Origin: Flavobacteriales bacterium
GTDB lineage: Bacteria; Bacteroidota; Bacteroidia; Flavobacteriales_D; Sanyastnellaceae
NCBI GenBank assembly: GCA_030728235.1
Contig: JANRAA010000148.1
Span: forward strand, 1 to 5,035
Direction: 5' to 3'
Length of the DNA stretch: 5,035 nucleotides
The position numbers and the translations under genes are program-made. Below are positions 1-5,035 of the stretch, piece by piece. The notes below the pieces were generated by a model. It was not told the DNA's origin, did no database searches, and saw only the letters and a list, made by a program, of their open reading frames with translations. The number at the start of each line of letters is the position of its first letter. Within the stretch, counting starts at the first letter, position 1.

Positions 1-404
1 CAGCCGGTAATACCTACCAGTGGTACCTTGATGGCAATTGGATAAGCGACGCAGTTGGAAATACTTTCTTAGCCGAAGACGCAGGGTCGTACACAGTGCT
101 TGCATTCAATGAATGGGGGTGTACGTTTTTGAGTGAGCCCGTTATCTTTCTCGGGACAAATAACCTGTATGACGCTCAATTTACCGTATATCCGAATCCT
201 ACTCAGAATACTTTGCGACTTGAATTGCCAAATGGCACATTCTCGATTGAAATTTATAACACCCTCGGCGAGCTAGTAAACCAAATTGGATTTGCTAGTT
301 CATCTACAAATATTGACGTCTCTTCTCTTGCTGAAGGAGCTTACATCATTAAAGCTACTTCAGAAAGTATGAATTTTGCGACACGTTTTATTGTGGAACG
401 TTAA
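1..404 (+). CDS. C-terminal end of a secreted/surface protein with T9SS type A sorting domain (5' partial)
   Basis: The reading frame is open from base 3 at the left edge to a TAA stop at 402-404, giving 133 visible residues; the true start lies outside the window. Visible residues 1-46 (YQWYLDGN, then DAGSYTV and a GC pair) look like the end of an Ig-like/PKD-like repeat of the sort that is tandemly repeated in Bacteroidota adhesins and extracellular enzymes. Residues 60-133 match the Por secretion tail (type A sorting domain): VYPNPTQNTL at the start, IYNTLGELV in the middle, then DVSSLAEGAYIIKA and a basic end. By family knowledge this tail directs export through the type IX secretion system, where it is removed as the protein is released or anchored at the surface. 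The catalytic or adhesive part is not visible, so the function of the whole protein is unknown. A GTG at 96 is internal and not the start. The gene ends about 20 bases before a strong terminator. Confidence 0.9.
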   Translation, partial: AGNTYQWYLDGNWISDAVGNTFLAEDAGSYTVLAFNEWGCTFLSEPVIFLGTNNLYDAQFTVYPNPTQNTLRLELPNGTFSIEIYNTLGELVNQIGFASSSTNIDVSSLAEGAYIIKATSESMNFATRFIVER

Positions 405-425
405 TTTGTAGCTTGACAAAAGAAG

Positions 426-457
426 AAGTGGGATGCGAAAGTATCCCACTTTTTTTT
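426..457 (+). terminator. Intrinsic terminator, probably bidirectional, between convergent genes
   Basis: AAGTGGGATGC (426-436) pairs with GTATCCCACTT (441-451): a perfect 9-bp stem plus a C-G and a G-U pair closing a GAAA tetraloop (437-440). A run of eight T follows at 450-457. It lies 21 bases after the stop of the T9SS-tail gene. Read on the other strand, the same stem is followed by CTTCTTTTG, a moderately T-rich tract, and sits about 40 bases past the stop of the DUF6090-like gene, so it may terminate both. Confidence 0.92.
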
Positions 458-496
458 CCCGTTGACTGAGGCTCTCGAAATCAACGCACAAGGCGA

Positions 497-1243
497 CTAA
501 TCCGCTTGGTTTCTTTGCAACAAATCACGAGCAGACTTTAATTCATTAAGGAAAACAAGTTCTTGTTGATAGAGGTTCTGCTGGGCAATAAAGAATTTCG
601 TTGCTTCGTCTCTGAAAGAGCGACTCCTCAACATTTTTTGGAAATCAATATCGGGAATTTCCAACAACTCATCAGCGGGTGCAACGCCTTGCAGCGAATC
701 TTTTGCGAGGACTTCTAACAGTTCTGGCTTCAGGTATTTCAAACGCAAATCGCTAACATTCACTTCATCCGAAAATCTTTCGAAAGCCGGTATGAGCCAC
801 TGGTAAGAGATGTGTTCCATGTTAGAAGCATGAACATCAATTGTCGAAGACATTTTACTCAGTGAAACGCGAATGCTATCATCTTTGATGAGTTGTAAGT
901 CACCACTTGAAACCAGAGATTTCAAGGTAGATGAAATCTGACTTCCTGCGCTGAATTGCATGAATCTGAAAAGATTGTTCACCAACGTTTTTGAATCAGG
1001 CAGCGAATCAGAGTAGGCTGCTCGCAGCACCATTGAACCAGCTAGAACACTTTCGCGTTGATGCTCAATGGCAACTTCTTGCATTTCAATGCTGTTTTCA
1101 AAATCCTCATTGATACGCGTTAGGTATGCGCGTTCTTTGTCTTTTTCTTGAAGCTGATTGTAATAGCCATTCAAACCGAAGGCTACCAATACTCCAGCCA
1201 CAACAACAAAGAATTCGCCTAGAAACCATTTGATTTTATTCAT
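497..1243 (-). CDS. DUF6090-like membrane-anchored protein
   Basis: This 248-residue protein has one predicted membrane helix at residues 7-25 (FLGEFFVVVAGVLVAFGLN), followed by a charged, largely helical region beginning KDKERAYLTRINEDF (34-48). The GE-hydrophobic-GxLxAFxxN pattern followed by a long alpha-helical soluble part resembles DUF6090 proteins, which are common and uncharacterised in Bacteroidota. The segment around 106-131 (STLKSLVSSGDLQLI...SLSKMSS) also fits the 'short loop, SGxLxLIxD' part of that family. The N-terminus is shorter than usual, with only six residues before the helix. There are no catalytic motifs and no signal peptidase site, so it is probably anchored in the inner membrane; which side the soluble part faces is not clear. 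No convincing Shine-Dalgarno or TAnnTTTG promoter precedes the ATG. It is transcribed divergently from the ECF sigma gene and could be a target of it, but no matching promoter was seen on this strand. Function is unknown. Confidence 0.85.
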   Translation of the reverse strand: MNKIKWFLGEFFVVVAGVLVAFGLNGYYNQLQEKDKERAYLTRINEDFENSIEMQEVAIEHQRESVLAGSMVLRAAYSDSLPDSKTLVNNLFRFMQFSAGSQISSTLKSLVSSGDLQLIKDDSIRVSLSKMSSTIDVHASNMEHISYQWLIPAFERFSDEVNVSDLRLKYLKPELLEVLAKDSLQGVAPADELLEIPDIDFQKMLRSRSFRDEATKFFIAQQNLYQQELVFLNELKSARDLLQRNQAD

Positions 1244-1358
1244 GTCGGTTGTTTGTTATTCCGAATGTAGCAGATATACTGCAAAATATGGTCATGAATT
1301 TTTAGGAGTGCCGTTATTAAGTTTCTTTTCGGTTAATTGAAGTTTTTTAAAACAGCAT

Positions 1359-1385
1359 GTAACCAATCTTTCAGATAGGCATCTT
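1359..1385 (+). promoter_or_regulatory. Possible ECF-type promoter in front of the sigma gene
   Basis: GTAACC at 1359-1364 resembles the AAC-containing -35 element of ECF sigma promoters. CATCTT at 1380-1385 differs by one base from the frequent CGTCTT-like -10 element. Sixteen bases separate GTAAC from CATC, within the usual ECF spacing. An A/T-rich block with the palindrome GTTTTTTAAAAC (1342-1353) lies just upstream, as an UP element would. Transcription would begin close to base 1390, giving a leaderless or nearly leaderless message, and would imply autoregulation. This is a by-eye match from a single site. Confidence 0.35.
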
Positions 1386-1390
1386 TTCCA

Positions 1391-1942
1391 ATGATGAGTC
1401 AAAATAGTGAAAACATACAATCGGAATTTATGAAGCATTATGCTCCCTTGCATGATGGCTTTACGCGTTTTTGCAGCGCACGTTCCTATGGCATTATCGA
1501 TACGGAGGATTTGGTGCAAGAGTCGGTTTTGGCTGCCTATTCCAATTTCGATAAGATTCGTAACCCACAAGCTCTGATGGCATACCTGATGCGGGTTGCC
1601 ATCAATCACGTGAATTCCAAAGCACGACGAAAGAAGTTTAAAGCTGAGTTTGATGAGAAAGCATTCAATAAACTTCTCGACCTAGCGCCAAGCGCTGATG
1701 TTGCTTTGGATGCTGCGCTCTTGTATCGGTCGCTAAGGAACTTGTCGCCAAAATTGCGCGAACCTCTCGAATTATTCGAAATAGTTGGCTTTTCAATTTC
1801 TGAAATAGCCGAAATGAAAGGGGTGAGCGAAAGCGCAATAAAGGTGCGATTGCACAGAGCGAGAAAGCAATTGAAGAATGAGTTAGAGCCGCTCGCTGCT
1901 GACCTTCAGCAAGTATTGACAAGCGTTGCTATGTTATTTTAA
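1391..1942 (+). CDS. ECF subfamily RNA polymerase sigma factor
   Basis: This 183-residue protein has the two-domain ECF layout and the usual ECF length. Sigma region 2 spans about residues 12-80, including DTEDLVQESVLAAYSNF (37-53, the core-RNA-polymerase and -10 binding part) and AYLMRVAINHVNSKARR (64-80). A linker is followed by sigma region 4 at about 112-164, with LSPKLREPLEL and a helix-turn-helix FSISEIAEMKGVSESAIKVR (134-153) ending RLHRARKQL, which reads the -35 element. Region 3 is absent, as expected for ECF factors. The start is limited by an in-frame TAG at 1376-1378, so ATG 1391 is the earliest possible; ATG 1394 is the only close alternative. There is no Shine-Dalgarno sequence. 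The next gene, 11 bases downstream on the same strand, encodes a membrane protein likely to hold this factor inactive. The signal and regulon cannot be told from the sequence. Confidence 0.95.
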   Translation: MMSQNSENIQSEFMKHYAPLHDGFTRFCSARSYGIIDTEDLVQESVLAAYSNFDKIRNPQALMAYLMRVAINHVNSKARRKKFKAEFDEKAFNKLLDLAPSADVALDAALLYRSLRNLSPKLREPLELFEIVGFSISEIAEMKGVSESAIKVRLHRARKQLKNELEPLAADLQQVLTSVAMLF

Positions 1943-1953
1943 TTGAGAAAGCC

Positions 1954-2841
1954 ATGACAGATATTAACAGACAATTTGAGGCTGTGAGAAGCCTTCGTTT
2001 AGAAGTGAACGTAGAATACGTAGGACAACTAATAGCGGGTCAACCAGTGCCATTACCAAGAAAATCAGGTTTTGGTTTGAAAATACTGATAGGAGCATTG
2101 ATCGGCTCGGCATTATTGTGCGCGCTTTTGAGTTCAAATTCATTTGAGAAAAGCGCCGGCACACCGTTTCAAAATATTCCTTCAGTATTGGCAATAGGTG
2201 ATACATTGAAGCCAAACAGCAATGAAAAAGAGATGTTCACTCGCGCGGTTCAGCCTGTGGCAGACACCCTACATCAAAAGGCAAGTCTGAAAGTTGAAGA
2301 AAAGAATAATATGAGAAAGAGCAGTAGTGATACTTCTCGTTTGAAGAATGAACCTTTGGTGTTGAATACCTCCAAACTCCAAACTGGAGAGTTAATTGGT
2401 GGGGCAAATTTGCAAGATTTGCAGCATCAATCTCTAGATCGAATCAATTCCAGCTTCTATTTAATCGATACTTTGGTGACTGCTGGTGAAGGGATGATGC
2501 ACCATTATACGATCAGAAAAGAAGAAACGGAGCGCGAACTATTTGTGAAATTCAAGGATGCATTCAATTGCGGGTTGACTGTTTTAATTACCAAATGCAA
2601 AGAGCGGAATGGGACAATCGATCATTTGAAACTCACCTTTTCATATACCACTGTAAAATGCCGACAGAGTGTTTTTTACACCGTGGATCTCAAAGGTTTT
2701 GATACTTTTTCATTTGGTTGGGATGACACCAATAACGGAAGTATCGAAAACTTCTGGAGCCAGCTAAATAATGGAAAAGTGGGGCGCATCAAGGATGTCT
2801 ATACCCACTCAGGAGAGTTCAAATACCACCACAAGAAATAA
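1954..2841 (+). CDS. Putative membrane anti-sigma factor paired with the ECF sigma factor
   Basis: This 295-residue protein has a short N-terminal part (1-39) with DINRQFEAVRSLRLEV and EYVGQLIAGQPVPLP, one membrane helix (about 40-60, FGLKILIGALIGSALLCALL), a low-complexity polar linker (about 62-160) and a C-terminal folded part (about 165-295). Position 11 bases behind an ECF gene, single-pass topology and a short N-terminal cytoplasmic segment are typical of anti-sigma partners in Bacteroidota. The cytoplasmic segment has no recognisable zinc-binding ZAS motif, so the role rests on context. Residues 195-230 (ELFVKFKDAFNCGLTVLITKCK, then HLKLTFSY) resemble the helix-strand-strand module found at the C-terminus of some Bacteroidota M56/TonB-like sensor proteins. 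The extracytoplasmic part has three Cys (206, 215, 236) and could sense an envelope or redox signal; this is inference. A weak purine stretch (GAGAAAG) precedes the ATG. The gene ends before an intrinsic terminator, closing a two-gene operon. Confidence 0.7.
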   Translation: MTDINRQFEAVRSLRLEVNVEYVGQLIAGQPVPLPRKSGFGLKILIGALIGSALLCALLSSNSFEKSAGTPFQNIPSVLAIGDTLKPNSNEKEMFTRAVQPVADTLHQKASLKVEEKNNMRKSSSDTSRLKNEPLVLNTSKLQTGELIGGANLQDLQHQSLDRINSSFYLIDTLVTAGEGMMHHYTIRKEETERELFVKFKDAFNCGLTVLITKCKERNGTIDHLKLTFSYTTVKCRQSVFYTVDLKGFDTFSFGWDDTNNGSIENFWSQLNNGKVGRIKDVYTHSGEFKYHHKK

Positions 2842-2858
2842 CGATTATCAGATTTAAC

Positions 2859-2886
2859 GGCCCTGCAAATTGTGGGGCCTTTTTTT
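2859..2886 (+). terminator. Intrinsic terminator of the sigma/anti-sigma operon
   Basis: GGCCCTGCA (2859-2867) pairs with TGTGGGGCC (2871-2879), giving a 9-bp stem with two G-U pairs and a three-base AAT loop, followed by seven T (2880-2886). It starts 18 bases after the stop of the putative anti-sigma gene and separates that operon from the acetyltransferase gene. Confidence 0.88.
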
Positions 2887-2913
2887 GCTCAAGGAAGATT
2901 GATGAATGAAACT

Positions 2914-2921
2914 TACTTTTG
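2914..2921 (+). promoter_or_regulatory. Bacteroidota -7 promoter element for the acetyltransferase gene
   Basis: TACTTTTG matches the Bacteroidota housekeeping -7 consensus TAnnTTTG at every fixed position and is followed by CACCC, a common context. The -33 element is weak: a TTTG at 2884-2887 inside the terminator T-run is 26 bases upstream, longer than the usual spacing of about 17-23, and a TTG at 2899-2901 is too close. Transcription would start near 2928, giving a leader of about 65 bases. Confidence 0.6.
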
Positions 2922-2982
2922 CACCCTTCAGAACTTTATTCGTCGGGTCTGAAAAATATTTATCGATTCATTCTTTGATCGG

Positions 2983-2987
2983 GGAGG
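2983..2987 (+). promoter_or_regulatory. Strong Shine-Dalgarno sequence of the acetyltransferase gene
   Basis: GGAGG within GGGGAGGGG (2981-2989) lies seven bases before ATG 2995. Bacteroidota genes rarely depend on such a sequence and no other gene in this window has one. It fixes the start: the upstream frame back to the TGA at 2950-2952 contains no other ATG, GTG or TTG. Confidence 0.7.
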
Positions 2988-2994
2988 GGCGTTT

Positions 2995-3537
2995 ATGAAA
3001 CAACCAAATTACATTTTCGAGAGTTCTCGTTTGGGATTTCGTGTTTGGGAAGAGAGCGATTTAGATGCTTTTTCGCGCATGAATGCGGATGAAGATGTGA
3101 TGCGTTTTTTTCCTTCGGTGCAAACCCGAGAACAAAGCAGGGCATTTATTGAACGAGTGCAAAATCATCAGCAAACACATGGCTTCTGTTATTTTGTCGT
3201 CGATGAGCTGACAAGTGGAGATTTCATTGGATTCATCGGTGCCAGTCATCAAGACTTTGAAGCTCCTTTTACACCCTGCGTTGATCTGGGCTGGCGCTTA
3301 TTGCCAGAGTTTTGGGGAAAAGGATATGCCCAAGAGGGCGCTAATGCTGTTTTGGTTTTTCTTGAAAAATTTGACTTGAACGAAGTCTATGCCGTGGCCC
3401 CAAGCGCTAATGTTCCGTCAATTAAGGTTATGGAACGTATTGGAATGACTAGGAGAGGGGAGTTTCGACATCCAGCATTGGTTGATAGCCCAGATCTGGT
3501 TGATTGTGTCTATTACAGCAAAGCGTTGATAGAGTAA
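2995..3537 (+). CDS. GNAT family N-acetyltransferase (RimJ/RimL-like, Acetyltransf_3 type)
   Basis: This 180-residue protein has the normal length of a single-domain GNAT enzyme, which transfers an acetyl group from acetyl-CoA to an amine. Seen in order: the N-terminal ESSRLGFRVWEESDLDAFSR (9-28) typical of RimJ/RimL-like members, FCYFVVDE and DFIGFIGASH (64-85) for the central strands, DLGWRLLPEFWGKGYAQEG (97-115) containing the acetyl-CoA pyrophosphate loop (W107-G-K-G110-Y-A) at the start of helix 3, and APSANVPSIKVMERIGM (135-151), the conserved C-terminal motif in which the Asn-Ser helix contacts the cofactor. The end (RHPALVDSPDLVDCVYYSK) matches a common soluble GNAT subgroup. The substrate cannot be told; ribosomal protein N-termini, antibiotics and small amines are all known for relatives. 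It is probably cytoplasmic and monocistronic. Its stop codon is one base from the stop of the convergent hipA gene, and no terminator follows it. Confidence 0.92.
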   Translation: MKQPNYIFESSRLGFRVWEESDLDAFSRMNADEDVMRFFPSVQTREQSRAFIERVQNHQQTHGFCYFVVDELTSGDFIGFIGASHQDFEAPFTPCVDLGWRLLPEFWGKGYAQEGANAVLVFLEKFDLNEVYAVAPSANVPSIKVMERIGMTRRGEFRHPALVDSPDLVDCVYYSKALIE

Positions 3538-3538
3538 A

Positions 3539-4846
3539 TTACAGAGTCATCAGCGTCTCCCAAATTTGATCCCGTAGTTTTGGGTTTACTTCGGTTTCAT
3601 CTGCATAGGTTTTCCAGTTGCTGACGACGTGTGAAACCTGATCGATGATTTCTGTCCAATTCGAATGGCCGATTTTGATGTTTTCACCAACCTTTAGTAA
3701 ATCGTTTCGGTTAATTTCTTTTCGTTTTCCATTGATGCTTAGAGCGTGCTGACTGACCCACTGGCTGTCTGGACGGTAAGCATGACAAAGATCGTAGGCA
3801 GGTGCAAGTTCCCAGTTCTGATCTTTTTTCAAGCGAAAAGCGAAGTTTTTGGAGTGGTCGTCGCAGTTTCTAGCAATTACATTGAATACCATACGTCTGA
3901 ACATTTGTTCTGCTTGTGAATATGGCAAACGCAGCACACGCATGGTTTGAAATAGCTGCTCGTAGCTGAAGCTTGTCACAAGGTTGAAGTCAACATGCTG
4001 CATGGCACACCAAGTCTGAATGTGGTGTTTGGTATTGTTTCCTTCTCGATCAAAGCGTTTTGTCATGAAGTGTGCGCGATCATTTTCAACAAGCAGACGT
4101 GAAGGCATCATCTCAATGCCGCAATCGATCGCCATTTTGTAGTATGCCATTTCAACTCTGCCATAGCCATGGGTAGCACCCAATTGGACATCAGATACCC
4201 CATCAAGTTTGATCATCCAATGCTCAAATCCTTTAGGTGCTGCAGCTTGTCCGGAACGCACATCGCCCGTTTTCTCATTGTATGCGATGACTGCTTTCGG
4301 ACGTGCCCCTCCGGCTGATGTCCCTACGCGAATTATGTCGAGCAATGCCCTTTCTTTTTCTTCGTTGATGTTGGTCGAAAACGATTGTTTGCTACTCAGA
4401 ACTTGCTGGGCGACCTCGATCAAGCTTTCAACTTCGAGTGAAAAGCTGCTTTGCGAGTCGTTGAATCTGCTCGGGGTAAATTCGAGCGCACCCATTCCAC
4501 GTGAGCCAATGAAGCAAAGTGTTTCAACAGGATTCATGCTGTTGATCGGTCGGCCTTGTTGAGCAAGCCAAAGGTTGATCAACTCGTTGCCATATCGATC
4601 AGGCAAGACATCTGCAAGCAAACCGGGTAACCCTTTAAATGTGTCGAAGGCAGTCCCTGGTTGTTGTCGCAATGATGGAAAGCTGTAAATGCTTTGTCTA
4701 TTAGCAACAGGCATGAAGATAGGCGCAATGTCCCACCCCAACCGTTTAAACGACTCTGTGAATTCGAAAGTGGCATATCCCGTTCTGTCATCCCACACAA
4801 CAGCCCCAACTTGGCTTCCCCAAATGTTTATTTCAGCAGCGTCCAT
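3539..4846 (-). CDS. hipA: HipA family Ser/Thr kinase toxin
   Basis: This 435-residue protein is close to the 440 of E. coli HipA. An N-terminal Couple_hipA-type domain (about 5-125: INIWGSQVGAVVWD, PVANRQ, LPGLLADVLPDRYGN, FIGSRGMGALEF) precedes the HipA_C kinase domain (about 168-400). Seen motifs: the Gly-rich loop GTSAGGARPK (175-184), where S177 aligns with the autophosphorylated Ser150 of E. coli HipA; K213 in MIKLD as the ATP-binding Lys (K181); KRFDR (263-267); the catalytic loop NCDDHSKN (327-334), with D329 and N334 aligning with D309 and N314; and APAYD (348-352), with D352 aligning with the metal-binding D332. All key residues are kept, so an active kinase is likely. E. coli HipA phosphorylates glutamyl-tRNA synthetase and halts translation; the target here is unknown and other HipA relatives act on other tRNA synthetases. 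ATG 4846 is the only start in its frame, following the hipB stop by one base, which suggests translational coupling. No terminator was seen downstream. Confidence 0.95.
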   Translation of the reverse strand: MDAAEINIWGSQVGAVVWDDRTGYATFEFTESFKRLGWDIAPIFMPVANRQSIYSFPSLRQQPGTAFDTFKGLPGLLADVLPDRYGNELINLWLAQQGRPINSMNPVETLCFIGSRGMGALEFTPSRFNDSQSSFSLEVESLIEVAQQVLSSKQSFSTNINEEKERALLDIIRVGTSAGGARPKAVIAYNEKTGDVRSGQAAAPKGFEHWMIKLDGVSDVQLGATHGYGRVEMAYYKMAIDCGIEMMPSRLLVENDRAHFMTKRFDREGNNTKHHIQTWCAMQHVDFNLVTSFSYEQLFQTMRVLRLPYSQAEQMFRRMVFNVIARNCDDHSKNFAFRLKKDQNWELAPAYDLCHAYRPDSQWVSQHALSINGKRKEINRNDLLKVGENIKIGHSNWTEIIDQVSHVVSNWKTYADETEVNPKLRDQIWETLMTL

Positions 4847-4847
4847 A

Positions 4848-5035
4848 TCACCATTCAGATTCGTTGGTAGGGCCTTTTTTGCGCCGACTAGCGCGCCGAC
4901 GTTGAAGTTTAGCTTCTTTGACGATTGCCAGCGGACTGATCACTTTTTCTATGTGAAAAGCATCGAACACATGCAATAGACTTAAGATGCGTAACACCTG
5001 CAGTAACGTAGCTAAGTTAACAGGTTCACCATTTT
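4848..5035 (-). CDS. hipB: HipB-like XRE-family antitoxin (5' part missing at window edge)
   Basis: On the minus strand a frame runs from the right edge (first full codon at 5033-5031) to a TGA at 4850-4848, giving 61 residues and no start codon in the window. It begins NGEPVNLATLLQVLRILSLL, which fits the last helices of an XRE helix-turn-helix domain as found in HipB antitoxins (the 'GxxVxLxTLLxVLRxLxLL' pattern). ISPLAIVKEAKLQRRRASRRKK follows, the basic 'SPL...RxRxRRK' tail typical of HipB proteins that accompany GARPK-type HipA. The recognition helix lies outside the window. By family knowledge HipB binds operators upstream of the operon and neutralises HipA, and the pair autorepresses. 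The protein ends GPTNESEW; a C-terminal Trp is also the last residue of E. coli HipB. The gene stops one base before hipA, forming a hipBA operon whose promoter and operators lie beyond 5035. Confidence 0.85.
   Translation of the reverse strand, partial: NGEPVNLATLLQVLRILSLLHVFDAFHIEKVISPLAIVKEAKLQRRRASRRKKGPTNESEW

Noticed and set aside
96..404. GTG at 96 as the start of a 102-residue protein
   Set aside because: The frame is open upstream to the window edge and the upstream part encodes a plausible Ig-like segment continuous with the sorting domain, so the GTG is internal.
1270..1282. Short inverted repeat GCAG-N5-CTGC upstream of the DUF6090-like gene
   Set aside because: Only four paired bases per arm, a mismatched centre and no second copy; expected by chance and not enough to call an operator.
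1283..1292. Possible minus-strand -7 element TATTTTG for the DUF6090-like gene
   Set aside because: It is one base short of TAnnTTTG spacing and has no TTG at a suitable -33 distance.
1292..1609. Minus-strand open frame overlapping the sigma gene
   Set aside because: It lies mostly antisense to the well-supported ECF gene, its product resembles nothing recognisable and it has no start signals.
4209..4979. Plus-strand open frames antisense to hipA and hipB (4209-4562 and 4689-4979)
   Set aside because: Both are shadows of the HipA/HipB coding frames and show no family-like sequence.
4983..5012. GTAACACC and GTAACG on the + strand near the right edge as ECF -35 elements
   Set aside because: They lie inside the hipB coding frame and face out of the window with no paired -10 element or downstream gene visible.

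Overview
The window looks like chromosomal DNA from a member of the Bacteroidota, probably Flavobacteriales-like. The evidence is a C-terminal type IX secretion sorting domain at the left end, a DUF6090-type membrane protein, an ECF sigma factor paired with a membrane protein of the style common in this phylum, a perfect TAnnTTTG promoter element, and little use of Shine-Dalgarno sequences (one exception). This placement is inferred from gene content, since no marker gene is present. The window is densely coding and has no gene-free stretch above about 155 bases. No rRNA, tRNA, CRISPR array, insertion sequence or origin was seen.

Layout from left to right: (1) the 3' end of a large secreted or surface protein on + (1-404), with an Ig-like segment followed by a T9SS sorting domain; (2) a strong, probably bidirectional terminator (426-457) shared with (3) a convergent DUF6090-like membrane protein on - (497-1243); (4) a 147-base divergent intergenic region carrying a possible ECF-type promoter (1359-1385); (5) an ECF sigma factor on + (1391-1942) and, 11 bases later, (6) a single-pass membrane protein that is probably its anti-sigma factor (1954-2841), closed by an intrinsic terminator (2859-2886); (7) a GNAT acetyltransferase on + (2995-3537) with its own promoter element and an unusually good ribosome binding site; (8) a hipBA-type toxin-antitoxin pair on -, with complete hipA (3539-4846) and the 3' part of hipB running off the right edge (4848-5035).

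Two functional modules can be read. The sigma/membrane-protein pair is a candidate envelope-to-transcription signalling switch, possibly autoregulated. The hipBA pair is a candidate toxin-antitoxin module in which HipA is a Ser/Thr kinase with all main catalytic residues in place and HipB is a DNA-binding antitoxin whose last residue is tryptophan, as in E. coli HipB. The hipB fragment has no start codon inside the window and is easy to miss. hipA and the acetyltransferase gene meet tail to tail with one base between their stop codons, leaving no room for a terminator between them.

Nothing here is clearly a wholly new system. The least described items are the putative anti-sigma factor with its large extracytoplasmic part, the possible ECF promoter placed almost on the sigma start codon, and the Trp-ended HipB tail.
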